Of a stretch of DNA of 64,000 bases, positions 18,399 to 26,565 are shown in pieces. The stretch is from positions 62,001-126,000 of the forward strand of contig NZ_JANUGY010000015.1 of the NCBI RefSeq assembly GCF_024756235.1. The letters are read 5' to 3'. The stretch comes from Massilia kyonggiensis (GTDB taxonomy: Bacteria > Pseudomonadota > Gammaproteobacteria > Burkholderiales > Burkholderiaceae_D). Both the position numbers and the translations under genes were made by a program. Under the pieces are notes generated by a model. That model was not told the DNA's origin. It ran no database searches and saw only the letters and a program-made list of their open reading frames with translations. The number at the start of each line of letters is the position of its first letter. The stretch's first letter is position 1.

Positions 18399-18851
18399 AT
18401 GACTCCGATGATCCGCGCCGGTTTCCTCGGCCTCGCACTCGCGCTGTCGCTGGCCGCCTGCAAGCGCAGGGAGGAAGCCCCGGCCGTGCCGCTGAAGGCC
18501 GACACCTCCGCCATCCAGTTCCAGAAGATCGACACCACCGTCGGCACGGGCGCCGAGGCCAAGGCCGGTTCCCACGTCACCGTCAACTACACGGGCTGGC
18601 TGTACCTGCCGGACGCGCCCGACCACCACGGCGAGAAGTTCGACAGCTCCATCGGCCGCAAGCCGTTTACGTTCCGCCTCGGCAGCGGCATGGTGATCCC
18701 CGGCTGGGACCAGGGCGTCGACGGCATGAAGGTGGGCGGCAAGCGCACGCTCGTCATCCCCGCCGCGCTGGGCTATGGCGCGGAAGGCGCGGGCCCGATC
18801 CCGCCGAACGCGAACCTGATCTTCGACGTCGAACTGCTCGACGTGCAGTAA
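18399..18851 (+). CDS. FKBP-type peptidyl-prolyl isomerase lipoprotein
   Basis: A 150-residue protein with a type II signal peptide (lipobox LAAC, cysteine 21) and a single FKBP domain from about residue 45. FKBP features include VTVNYTGWLY, EKFDSSIGRKPFTFRLG, VIPGWDQGVDGMKVGGKR and the C-terminal NANLIFDVELL. It should catalyse prolyl cis-trans isomerisation in the periplasm while anchored to a membrane. It follows marC by 14 bases, and the AraC-type gene starts only four bases after its stop. Confidence 0.93.
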   Translation: MTPMIRAGFLGLALALSLAACKRREEAPAVPLKADTSAIQFQKIDTTVGTGAEAKAGSHVTVNYTGWLYLPDAPDHHGEKFDSSIGRKPFTFRLGSGMVIPGWDQGVDGMKVGGKRTLVIPAALGYGAEGAGPIPPNANLIFDVELLDVQ

Positions 18852-18855
18852 CACC

Positions 18856-19665
18856 GTGAAGGCCTGGATGCACCACCCAACGGGCGAGCTGGCCGAGGCC
18901 CTGCACGGCATCGGCTTCTATTCGACCGTGGACGAGCCGTGGCCGCCGGCGCAGCCGCAACTGAACCGGTTTCCGGCGATGGTGTACTGCAGCCTGAATT
19001 TTTTCACGGAGGGCGCCGCCGCGCTGACCGGCGACGACGGCGAATTGCGCGCCATGTCCGACCTCATCGTGTCCGGACCGCGCACGCGGCCGATCGCGTC
19101 GCTCACGCTGGCGCCCCTGCGCACGGTGGGCATCGTGCTGTATCCCGATGCGTTCGCGCTGCTGACGGGGCTCTCGCCCGCGGCACTCCAGGACCGCAAC
19201 GACCCCGCCGACGGCCTGCTCGACGACACCTGGGCGGACTGGCCGCAGGCACTGCGCGCTTGCGCCGACGACGCCGAGCAGGCGGCATGGATCGAGGCGC
19301 GGCTGGGCGAACGCTGGCGCGCCGTGCGCGGACGCTGGGATGCGGAGCTCGGCGCGAGCCTGCGCAGCATCGCCTCTACCGCGCCCGAGCTGGGCGTCGG
19401 CGAGCGCCAGACGCAGCGGCAATACCGGGCCCGCGTGGGCCTGAGCCCGGCGCAGGCGCGCCGCCTGCAGCGCATGAATGCGGCCGTGTACGCGCTGCGC
19501 GACCCGAACGCGCCGGCGCGCTCGCTCGCGGACCTCGCTGCGGAACTGGGCTATGCCGACCAGGCCCACATGGCGCGCGAACTGCGCGAGCTCGCCTTCC
19601 TGCCGCCGTCGCGGCTGGAAGCGCACATTGACACGGATCCCGAGTACTGGCCCTATCGGCTGTGA
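18856..19665 (+). CDS. AraC-family transcriptional regulator
   Basis: A 269-residue regulator. The C-terminal third (about 175-265) is an AraC-type double helix-turn-helix, with SLADLAAELGYADQAHMARELRE as the second helix-turn-helix region. The N-terminal half is a variable ligand-binding part resembling the DUF6597 type. It starts at GTG 18856, four bases after the FKBP stop, with no clear Shine-Dalgarno; ATG at 18868 is an alternative. The glycosyltransferase gene 70 bases downstream is a likely target by position only. Confidence 0.82.
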   Translation: MKAWMHHPTGELAEALHGIGFYSTVDEPWPPAQPQLNRFPAMVYCSLNFFTEGAAALTGDDGELRAMSDLIVSGPRTRPIASLTLAPLRTVGIVLYPDAFALLTGLSPAALQDRNDPADGLLDDTWADWPQALRACADDAEQAAWIEARLGERWRAVRGRWDAELGASLRSIASTAPELGVGERQTQRQYRARVGLSPAQARRLQRMNAAVYALRDPNAPARSLADLAAELGYADQAHMARELRELAFLPPSRLEAHIDTDPEYWPYRL

Positions 19666-19734
19666 TGTCGGGTTTATACAAGCCGGGCTGACGTCCGCTG
19701 GCGACAATCGTGCCTTTCCGAGCGAGGCACGACC

Positions 19735-20958
19735 ATGAAGATCACGTTTCTCACCTACGGCACCGAAGGCGACACCCGGCCGCTGCTGGCGCTGGCGCGC
19801 GAAGTCATCCACCGGGGCCATGAGGCGCACGTGCTGGCCGACGTGGCGGGCGCCCCGCGCGCCCACGCCCTCGGCATTCCCTTCACGGCGCTGGCCGGCG
19901 ACATGCGCGGCGCATTTCAACCCGGCGGCGCGTTCGGCGCGCTGCTGAAGGACGGCGCCAGCATGTCGCGCCTGATGCGCGCCTGCGCGACGCTCGCGCG
20001 CGACAACTCGCTGCCGTGGATGCAGGCGGCCTGCGCGGCCGCCCGGGGCAGCGACCTGCTCGTGTATTCGGGGCTGGCCGGCTTCGTGGGCCTGGCGGTG
20101 GCGGAGGGCTTGAACATCCCGTGCATCGGCGCCGCGATGTGGCCGATGACGCCCACGCGCGAATTCGCGCCGCCGTTCCTGAATACGTACCGCCTGCCGG
20201 GCTGGGCCAACATGCTGGCCCACCGCGCGTTCGAGCGCATGGCGTGGTCGATGTTCGGTCCGGAACTGAACCGCGCCCGCGCGCGGGTGTTCGGCGCCCC
20301 GCCGCGCAGGCAACCCTGGCGCGACATGCCGCTGCTCGTCGGCTGCTCGCCCACGTTGCTGGCGCGCCCGGCCGACTGGCCGCCGAAGGTCGAGGTCACG
20401 GGCGTCTGGCAGTTGCCGGCGGGGCAGGGGTACGCACCGCCGCGGGCGTTGCTGGACTTCCTGGAAGCGGGACCCGCGCCCGTCTACATCGGCTTCGGCA
20501 GCATGGCGGGCATCGCCCAGGGCACGCTGGTCGATGCGATCGCGGCCGTCGCAGCGGGACGGCGCGTGCTGTTCCATCCGGGCTGGAGCGGCATCGATCC
20601 GGCCCATCTGCCTCCCGACGTGTTCGTGCTGGACGACACGCCGCACGACTGGCTGTTTCCGCGCACGGCGCTCGTCGTGCATCACGGCGGCGCCGGCACG
20701 AGCCACGCCGCGGCGCGCGCGGGCGTGCCGTCCGTCGTCGTGCCGTTCGCCGGCGACCAGTTCTTCTGGGCGCGGCGCATGGCGCTGCGCGGGATCGCCG
20801 CGACCTGTCCGGCGGCCGGGCTCGACAGCGCGCGCCTCGTGCAGGCCGTGGCCGCGGCGTCGCAGCCGGAGATGCAGGACGAGGCCCGGACGGTGGGGCA
20901 GTCGATGCGGGAGGAAGACGGCGTGCGCACGGCCGTCGACCTGTTGCTGCGCCGATGA
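19735..20958 (+). CDS. GT1-type (UGT/sterol glucosyltransferase-like) glycosyltransferase
   Basis: A 407-residue GT-B fold glycosyltransferase. The N-terminal domain begins MKITFLTYGTEGDTRPLLAL, the pattern of the UGT and macrolide/sterol glucosyltransferase group. The C-terminal nucleotide-sugar site has VVHHGGAGTSHAAARAGVPS followed by PFAGDQFFWARR. Such enzymes glycosylate lipids or small hydrophobic molecules; donor and acceptor cannot be predicted. ATG 19735 follows GAGG. It lies downstream of the AraC regulator and upstream of the hybrid kinase, all on the same strand. Confidence 0.86.
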   Translation: MKITFLTYGTEGDTRPLLALAREVIHRGHEAHVLADVAGAPRAHALGIPFTALAGDMRGAFQPGGAFGALLKDGASMSRLMRACATLARDNSLPWMQAACAAARGSDLLVYSGLAGFVGLAVAEGLNIPCIGAAMWPMTPTREFAPPFLNTYRLPGWANMLAHRAFERMAWSMFGPELNRARARVFGAPPRRQPWRDMPLLVGCSPTLLARPADWPPKVEVTGVWQLPAGQGYAPPRALLDFLEAGPAPVYIGFGSMAGIAQGTLVDAIAAVAAGRRVLFHPGWSGIDPAHLPPDVFVLDDTPHDWLFPRTALVVHHGGAGTSHAAARAGVPSVVVPFAGDQFFWARRMALRGIAATCPAAGLDSARLVQAVAAASQPEMQDEARTVGQSMREEDGVRTAVDLLLRR

Positions 20959-21036
20959 GGCGTCCACGGCGGACTTCCCGGGTATATACTGGATCGACGT
21001 TGCCCGATGTCCAGTCCAGGAGCCCGTGGTGCCCAC

Positions 21037-23295
21037 ATGAACCAGTCGCTCTCCCGCCCGACGACGATCAGCTATTACCTGGTCATCCTGTTGTTGCTGG
21101 CGACGCCGGCGCTGCTGGTCTGGCAGCACTACGGCATGGTCCGGACCATCGAAATCTCTCCGAGCCAGCCGCACGGCGCCCGGGTCGCGGACGACCGGCC
21201 TGAGCTGGGCGGCAACTCGGTCGCCATCCTGGAGCGCACCAAGGATGCGCTCGTCATGCGATGCGCGCTGGGCACGGTCGCGACGTACGGGTTCTGCAAG
21301 ATGCAGTTCCTGCTGGGCCGGCCGGGCAAGGGGATCGACCTGTCCGGGTTCGACTCGATCGATTTCGACCTGCGCTACACGGGGCTGCCGCCGCACCTCA
21401 TCAAGCTGCATGTGATGAACTTCGAACCGGAGTTCTCCACGCTGGGCGACTGGAATTCGCAGCGGTTCAACGAAGCGGAAATCGAACTGCCGGAGCAGGC
21501 CACGTTCACGATCCCGATGAACGTCCTGCGCACCGCCGACTGGTGGCGCAGCACGCACAAGATCCCGCTGTCCAAGAGCTACCCCCGGTTCGACCGCGTG
21601 ACGGCCGTGGAGTTGTCGACAGGGGCCGTCCCGCACGGACAGATGATCACGCTCGCGGTGCGCTCGATCCGCTTCCACGGCAAATGGATCTCGAAGACGG
21701 CGCTGCTCATGGGGCTCGTTTCGGCATGGATCGCCTGCGGCATCCTCGGCCTGTCGCTGGGCCTGCTGCATTTCCGCGGCAGCCTGTCCGCCACGAGATC
21801 TCGCCTGGAGCACCTTGCCGCCGTCGACCGCGAACGCAAGGCGGCGGAGGCGGCGCGCGAGGCGGCATTGGCGGAGGCGGTGGGCCTCGCGCGCCAGCGC
21901 AGCAATTTTCTGGCGCAGATGAGTCACGAACTGCGCACCCCGCTCAACGCCATCATCGGCTATGCGCAACTGCTCAAGCGCGACAGGCACCTGTTGAACG
22001 ACCGGCAGGCCGCGGGCCTCGCCACGATCCACGAGAGCGGCCAGCACCTGCTCACCCTCATCAACGACATTCTCGATCTGGCTCGGGTCGAGGCCGGCCG
22101 GATGGTGCTGTATCCGGCCGCGGTCCACCTCGGCACCTTCCTGCAGGTGGTGGTCGACATCATGCGCGTGAAGGCCGAAGAGAAAGGCCTGGCGTTCGAG
22201 TACGCGCTCGCGCCCGACGTGCCGGCCGCGGTGACGGTCGACGAGACGCGCCTGCGCCAGGTGCTGCTCAACCTGCTGGGCAACGCAGTGAAATTCACCG
22301 ATCGCGGGACGGTCTCGCTGCGGGTGTCGCGCATACCTTCCGCCGCCGGGGACGACGCCTGCGTGCGGCTGCGCTTCGAAGTGGCCGACACCGGCATCGG
22401 CATGAGCGCGCAACAACTGGGGCGTTTGTTCCAGCCGTTCGAACAGGTGGCCGACATGCCGCGGCGCGCCGGCGGCACGGGCCTCGGCCTCGCCATCAGC
22501 CAGCAACTGGTGCGCCTGATGGGCGGCGACATCGACGTCGCCAGCGAGCCGGGCAAGGGCAGCACGTTCTGGTTCGAACTCGCCGCGCCGGTCGCCACCG
22601 GCAGCCCGGCCAGCGTACCGTCACACGGCACGATCGTCGGCTATGAAGGCGAGCGCAAGCGTGTGCTGATCGTCGACGACGTGCCGCAGAACCGCGCGAT
22701 GCTGGTCGACCTGCTGCAATCGGTGGGCTTCATCGTGGCCGCGGCCGAGAACGGCCTGGAGTGTCTCGTCCTGCTCGACAGCTTCAAGCCCGACCTGATC
22801 GTGATGGACGTCATGATGCCGGTCATCGACGGCAACGAGACGACGCGGCGGATCCGCCAGATGCCGGCGTGGAGCCGGGTCCCGGTCATCGCCGTGACGG
22901 CCGGCGCCAGTCCCGACGACGAGGCGCGCTGCCTCGAAGCGGGCGCCAATGCGTTCGTTCCGAAGCCGGTCGAACACGATGTCCTGCTCCGCGCCATCGG
23001 CACGCAGCTGGCGCTGAACTGGATGACCGGCCGCGCTGCGCCGGAAGCCGCGGAGGAGGAAGAGGCCGCGCTGGTCGCCCCGCCCAGCGACGAGATCGAA
23101 GTGTTGTGGCAGCTGGTGCGGATCGGGAACATGCGCAAGATCCGCGAACAGGCCGGCCATCTGCGGTCGCTTGATCCAGCCTATGCGCCGTTCGCCGATC
23201 ACCTGGATGCGCTGGCGCGGGGGTATCACTCCAAGGACCTGGCCGCGTTCGTGGCGCGCTTCCGGACCGAAAACGCAGTGCGGCCAGCGGTTTGA
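21037..23295 (+). CDS. Membrane hybrid sensor histidine kinase with periplasmic domain
   Basis: A 752-residue hybrid kinase. TM1 is near the N-terminus, followed by a periplasmic beta-rich domain of about 170 residues that resembles carbohydrate-binding folds, then TM2 (about 215-240) and a short coiled coil. HisKA has the phospho-acceptor at H297 (MSHELRTPLNAI); HATPase_c has GNAVKFT and GGTGLGLAIS. The receiver domain has phospho-acceptor D591 (VMDVMMP). A C-terminal stretch of about 75 residues may be a helical output domain. ATG 21037 is preferred; ATG 21007 would add ten residues. The ligand is unknown. Confidence 0.86.
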   Translation: MNQSLSRPTTISYYLVILLLLATPALLVWQHYGMVRTIEISPSQPHGARVADDRPELGGNSVAILERTKDALVMRCALGTVATYGFCKMQFLLGRPGKGIDLSGFDSIDFDLRYTGLPPHLIKLHVMNFEPEFSTLGDWNSQRFNEAEIELPEQATFTIPMNVLRTADWWRSTHKIPLSKSYPRFDRVTAVELSTGAVPHGQMITLAVRSIRFHGKWISKTALLMGLVSAWIACGILGLSLGLLHFRGSLSATRSRLEHLAAVDRERKAAEAAREAALAEAVGLARQRSNFLAQMSHELRTPLNAIIGYAQLLKRDRHLLNDRQAAGLATIHESGQHLLTLINDILDLARVEAGRMVLYPAAVHLGTFLQVVVDIMRVKAEEKGLAFEYALAPDVPAAVTVDETRLRQVLLNLLGNAVKFTDRGTVSLRVSRIPSAAGDDACVRLRFEVADTGIGMSAQQLGRLFQPFEQVADMPRRAGGTGLGLAISQQLVRLMGGDIDVASEPGKGSTFWFELAAPVATGSPASVPSHGTIVGYEGERKRVLIVDDVPQNRAMLVDLLQSVGFIVAAAENGLECLVLLDSFKPDLIVMDVMMPVIDGNETTRRIRQMPAWSRVPVIAVTAGASPDDEARCLEAGANAFVPKPVEHDVLLRAIGTQLALNWMTGRAAPEAAEEEEAALVAPPSDEIEVLWQLVRIGNMRKIREQAGHLRSLDPAYAPFADHLDALARGYHSKDLAAFVARFRTENAVRPAV

Positions 23296-23312
23296 TTACA
23301 ATCAAATACATG

Positions 23313-23352
23313 TGTGTCGGAAAAATTTACATCAATACAACGATACGACACA
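23313..23352. promoter_or_regulatory. Inverted repeat upstream of sigma-54 promoter (possible activator site)
   Basis: TGTGTCG (23313-23319) and CGACACA (23346-23352) form an inverted repeat centred about 90 bases upstream of the -24/-12 promoter. The left part also contains a TGT-N11-ACA motif (23315-23331). Sigma-54 activators bind at such distances. The assignment to PrsR or any other activator is inference. Confidence 0.4.
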
Positions 23353-23418
23353 ATTCAATTCGGCAAAAATGAAACAAGCGTTTGATTAATCAAGGAAATG
23401 ACTCTTGGTTACAGTTAA

Positions 23419-23434
23419 TGGCATACCCCTTGCT
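23419..23434 (+). promoter_or_regulatory. Sigma-54 (-24/-12) promoter
   Basis: TGGCATACCCCTTGCT matches the RpoN consensus TGGCAC-N5-TTGC, with exactly ten bases between the invariant GG (23420-23421) and GC (23432-23433). It lies 61 bases upstream of the S53 protease start in an AT-rich intergenic region, so it should drive the protease and PEP-CTERM genes. Transcription would need an AAA+ activator. Confidence 0.82.
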
Positions 23435-23495
23435 TGATTGCGGATGAGCCTGCCGGTCCCCGGCGGGATCTTCAACAATCGACAGGGAGTCCGCT

Positions 23496-25385
23496 TTGAG
23501 AACGCTTACTGCCATTGCTGTAGCCATCGGCGTGCTGACCACGTCGCTGGCGTACGGCGCCACGACCTCCACCCAGTTCCACCTCGACCGCGACGCGCGC
23601 ATCGTCGACCTGGGCCTCGCGCCCCAGTCGGAAGTCCGCCAGATCACGCTGTCGCTGGCCGTCAAAAACGCCGCCGCGATGGAAGCGCATGCGGCGTCCA
23701 TCGTCGACCCGTCCAGCCCCAACTTTCGCAAATTCCTGACGCCGGCACAGGTCGGCAGCCTGTATGGCCAGGACGCCACGTCCATCGCCCAGGTCGTGAA
23801 CTTCCTGCAGTCCCAGGGCCTGGCGGTTACAAAAGTGTATGCGAACAACCTGCTGATTTCCGTGAAGGGCACGAATGCGCAGCTCGCCGCCGTGTTCGGC
23901 AGCCCGATCCACGCGTATCGGACGCTGGGCCGCACGTACGAGGCGCCGGCGGGAACGGCCGTCGTACCGGCCAACCTGTCCGGCATCGTGAAGGCCGTGC
24001 ACGGCCTGAACGGCCGTCCGCTATTCCACAGCAATATCGTGCGCCAGCCGGCTTCGGGCGTCGCGACCGGCGAATCGAAGCTCGTGCCGAGCCGCATCCC
24101 GACCGCGAACGCCGCAGCCGCCTCGCTGCCGGGCGAGTACACGGTGCGGGACCTGGCCGCGAAGTACAACGTCACGCCGCTGTATTCGGCCGGCGTGACC
24201 GGCGCCGGCAAGACCATCGGCATCGCCACGCTGGCCGGCTACCGCCAGTCCGACGCGTACGGCTACTGGAATGCGCTGGGCCTGAACGTCGCGCCGAACC
24301 GCATCACCGACGTGCTGGTCGACGGCGGGCCGCTGCCGGATGACGGCCCGGGCAGCGACGGCGCGGGCGAGACCACCCTCGACATCGAGCAATCGGGCGG
24401 CGTGGCGCCGGGCGCCAACATCCGCGTCTACCTGGCACCGAACCAGGGCAATGGTTTCCTCGACATGTTCGCCACGGCCGTCGACGAGAACATCGTCGAC
24501 ACGCTGTCCGTGAGCTGGGGCGCCGCCGAGGTCTTCAACGGCCCCGAGGACCTGGCCGCGTTCCACGCCGTGTTCGTCCAGGCCGCGCTGCAGGGCATTC
24601 CCGTGATCGCCGCCTCGGGCGACGCCGGCGCCTTCGACATCAACAGCGTGCTCCCGTATCCCGCCTGCACGACCCTGCTGACGACCGATCACCCCGCGTC
24701 GGACACGGCCGTGCTGGCCGCCGGCGGCACCACCTTGCCGCACACGCAGGTGCACAAGTACGGCAACATCACGATCCCGACCGAGCGCGCGTGGGCCTGG
24801 GACTACCTGCGCAACTACATCACGCAGTACTACGGCCAGACGACCTATTACACGGATTACTTCCCGGTGGGCGGCGGCGGCGGCGTCAGCGTCGACTTCG
24901 GCCGGCCGTCGTACCAGAACAACCTGGCCGGCGTGGCATCCACCTCGGCGGCGCAGAGCCTGTACTGCAAGGCGTCGGTGCTGGGCGATCCGGGCACGGG
25001 CTACGAATGGCTGATCGATCTGCCGCCGTCCGCCCCCGGACGCAACCTGCCGGACGTATCGCTCAACGCCGACCCGTACAGCGGCTACCTCGTGTACTTC
25101 GAGGGGCAGTGGGGTTCGGGCAGCGGCGGCACGAGCTTCGTCGCGCCGCAACTGAACGGCATCTTCACCCTGATCGCGGCCGGCAAAAACAGCCGCCTCG
25201 GCCTGCTGCATCCGCAGCTGTACGGCGCGTTCAAGACCTATGGCTACGGCGCGAAGTCGCCGTTCCGCGCGATCACGGCCGGCACGAACCTCTACTACAA
25301 GAGCACGAACACGTTCAATCCGGCGACGGGCCTCGGCTCGCTCGACGTGACGAACCTCGCGCGCGCGTTCGGCGTGAATCTGTAA
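23496..25385 (+). CDS. Secreted S53 family (sedolisin/pro-kumamolisin) peptidase
   Basis: A 629-residue secreted serine-carboxyl protease. It has a Sec signal peptide ending near SLAYGA, a pro-kumamolisin activation domain (about 35-175) and an S53 catalytic domain (about 210-629). The catalytic pair is E292 and D296 in GETTLDIEQ, the oxyanion aspartate D376 is in AASGDAG, and the nucleophile S547 is in GGTSFVAP. The calcium-site region follows. Translation appears to start at TTG 23496, preceded by AGGGAG. The PEP-CTERM gene follows after 19 bases; both lie behind the sigma-54 promoter. S53 enzymes usually act at acid pH. Confidence 0.93.
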   Translation: MRTLTAIAVAIGVLTTSLAYGATTSTQFHLDRDARIVDLGLAPQSEVRQITLSLAVKNAAAMEAHAASIVDPSSPNFRKFLTPAQVGSLYGQDATSIAQVVNFLQSQGLAVTKVYANNLLISVKGTNAQLAAVFGSPIHAYRTLGRTYEAPAGTAVVPANLSGIVKAVHGLNGRPLFHSNIVRQPASGVATGESKLVPSRIPTANAAAASLPGEYTVRDLAAKYNVTPLYSAGVTGAGKTIGIATLAGYRQSDAYGYWNALGLNVAPNRITDVLVDGGPLPDDGPGSDGAGETTLDIEQSGGVAPGANIRVYLAPNQGNGFLDMFATAVDENIVDTLSVSWGAAEVFNGPEDLAAFHAVFVQAALQGIPVIAASGDAGAFDINSVLPYPACTTLLTTDHPASDTAVLAAGGTTLPHTQVHKYGNITIPTERAWAWDYLRNYITQYYGQTTYYTDYFPVGGGGGVSVDFGRPSYQNNLAGVASTSAAQSLYCKASVLGDPGTGYEWLIDLPPSAPGRNLPDVSLNADPYSGYLVYFEGQWGSGSGGTSFVAPQLNGIFTLIAAGKNSRLGLLHPQLYGAFKTYGYGAKSPFRAITAGTNLYYKSTNTFNPATGLGSLDVTNLARAFGVNL

Positions 25386-25404
25386 ACCTTTCAGGAAGAA
25401 CCCA

Positions 25405-25941
25405 ATGAAATCGATCAAACACATGCTGCTCGGCCTCGTCCTCGCGACCTGCGCCGTCTTCAACGCCTCCGCCACGCCGACCTACACGGACATGTTCTTC
25501 GTCGTGCCCGAGTTCGGCCCCGCGACGACGCAGACCTGGGACTTCGGCATTTCCGAGCCGGGCGCCCTGGCCGGCGAGACGTTCGAGTTCGACTTCCTGT
25601 TCAACACGCCGCCGGAGCCCGCCTGGTTCTCGTTCCTCGTGTTCCCGGACGCCGCGGGCTCGATCGCATTCACCGGCCTGGGCTTCTTCGCCGGCGATCT
25701 CTTCACGCCGATCGACGCGCTGAGCCTGAGCCTGACGAGCGAACTGGCGAAAGGCGCGGGGCAGATCACGAGCGGCACCTACGACCTGCGGCTGGCGGGC
25801 ACGTTCCTCGTCGATGGCGCCGGGTTCACGGGGCGGGCGGTGTCCGATATTCCGGAGCCGGTGAGCCTGGCGCTGGTGGGGCTCGGGCTGGCCGGGATGG
25901 TACGGGTGCGGCGGCGCAAGGCGGCCGCGGAAGTGGTGTGA
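25405..25941 (+). CDS. PEP-CTERM sorting domain-containing protein
   Basis: A 178-residue exported protein. It has a signal peptide (about 1-23), a beta-rich body without a recognised domain, and a C-terminal PEP-CTERM tail: IPEPVSLALVGLGLAGM followed by VRVRRRK. The tail is the Pro-Glu-Pro motif, transmembrane helix and basic end recognised by exosortase (EpsH/XrtA). Such proteins are linked to exopolysaccharide and floc or biofilm matrix. The start follows AGGAAG by six bases. No exosortase gene is in the window. It is probably co-transcribed with the S53 protease. Confidence 0.9.
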   Translation: MKSIKHMLLGLVLATCAVFNASATPTYTDMFFVVPEFGPATTQTWDFGISEPGALAGETFEFDFLFNTPPEPAWFSFLVFPDAAGSIAFTGLGFFAGDLFTPIDALSLSLTSELAKGAGQITSGTYDLRLAGTFLVDGAGFTGRAVSDIPEPVSLALVGLGLAGMVRVRRRKAAAEVV

Positions 25942-25953
25942 CGTAAGGCCGGC

Positions 25954-26565
25954 ATGCCGTCGCGACTCGTTGCCGCGTTCCTCCTGTGCTGCGCGACACA
26001 CGGTGCCGCGGCGGACCTCTGCCCGCGCACCGACCGGAACGCCGAGTGGTCGGCGCGATGCTTTCAAACGACGGGCGCGGCCCGGAAGGTGAAGGCCCGC
26101 TTCGTCAATCGGCTCCGGTCGGCCCCGACCACGATCCTGATCGCGGAAACGCGTGAAATGGTGGCCGTCGACGTGCACGGCCGCGTGATCGTGCCGGACA
26201 TTGCCTACACAGGCGACTTCGACATGCCCAATCCCGACGGCATCGAGCGCTTCTGGTCCGCCGATCGCCGTTGCGGCTATTTCGCGAGAAAAACGTTCCA
26301 CATCATCGTGCCCGCGCGATTCGATCATTGCGAAGCGTTCGCGGACGGGATGGCGGAGGCCTGTGTCGATTGCGCCGCGCCCTGCATGGATGCGGACTGC
26401 CACGGCAGGACCATGGTCGGCGGGGAGGGCGTCGAGCTGGATGTCGCAGGCAGGATACGCCGGCGCTTCCCCATCGGCGCCGCTCGCCCGAGGCAAGCGA
26501 CGCCGTTCGAGATGCCTCACTCGACCCCGCTGCCCGAGCCCTCGACGAGCACCGGCGCCCGATAA
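25954..26565 (+). CDS. Secreted WG-repeat-like protein of unknown function
   Basis: A 203-residue protein starting 12 bases after the PEP-CTERM gene. It has a signal peptide (MPSRLVAAFLLCCATHGAAA) and a cysteine-containing body. Its spacing of Gly, Tyr and aromatic residues (RRCGYFARKTFHIIVPARFD, then FADGMAEAC) resembles WG repeats. Several cysteine pairs suggest disulfides in the periplasm. Its last 49 bases overlap the 3' end of the convergent aldo/keto reductase gene. I do not recognise a function. It may be a passenger of the sigma-54 transcript. Confidence 0.6.
   Translation: MPSRLVAAFLLCCATHGAAADLCPRTDRNAEWSARCFQTTGAARKVKARFVNRLRSAPTTILIAETREMVAVDVHGRVIVPDIAYTGDFDMPNPDGIERFWSADRRCGYFARKTFHIIVPARFDHCEAFADGMAEACVDCAAPCMDADCHGRTMVGGEGVELDVAGRIRRRFPIGAARPRQATPFEMPHSTPLPEPSTSTGAR

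Noticed and set aside
21007..21036. ATG 21007 as the start of the membrane hybrid kinase
   Set aside because: It lacks a Shine-Dalgarno, and ATG 21037 gives a cleaner N-terminus before the first membrane helix; the choice is not certain.
18754..22506. Very long minus-strand open frame (over 1200 codons) opposite the FKBP, AraC, glycosyltransferase and kinase genes
   Set aside because: It is antisense to several well-supported genes, is rich in Arg, Ala, Gly and His from high-GC codons, and has no recognisable domain.
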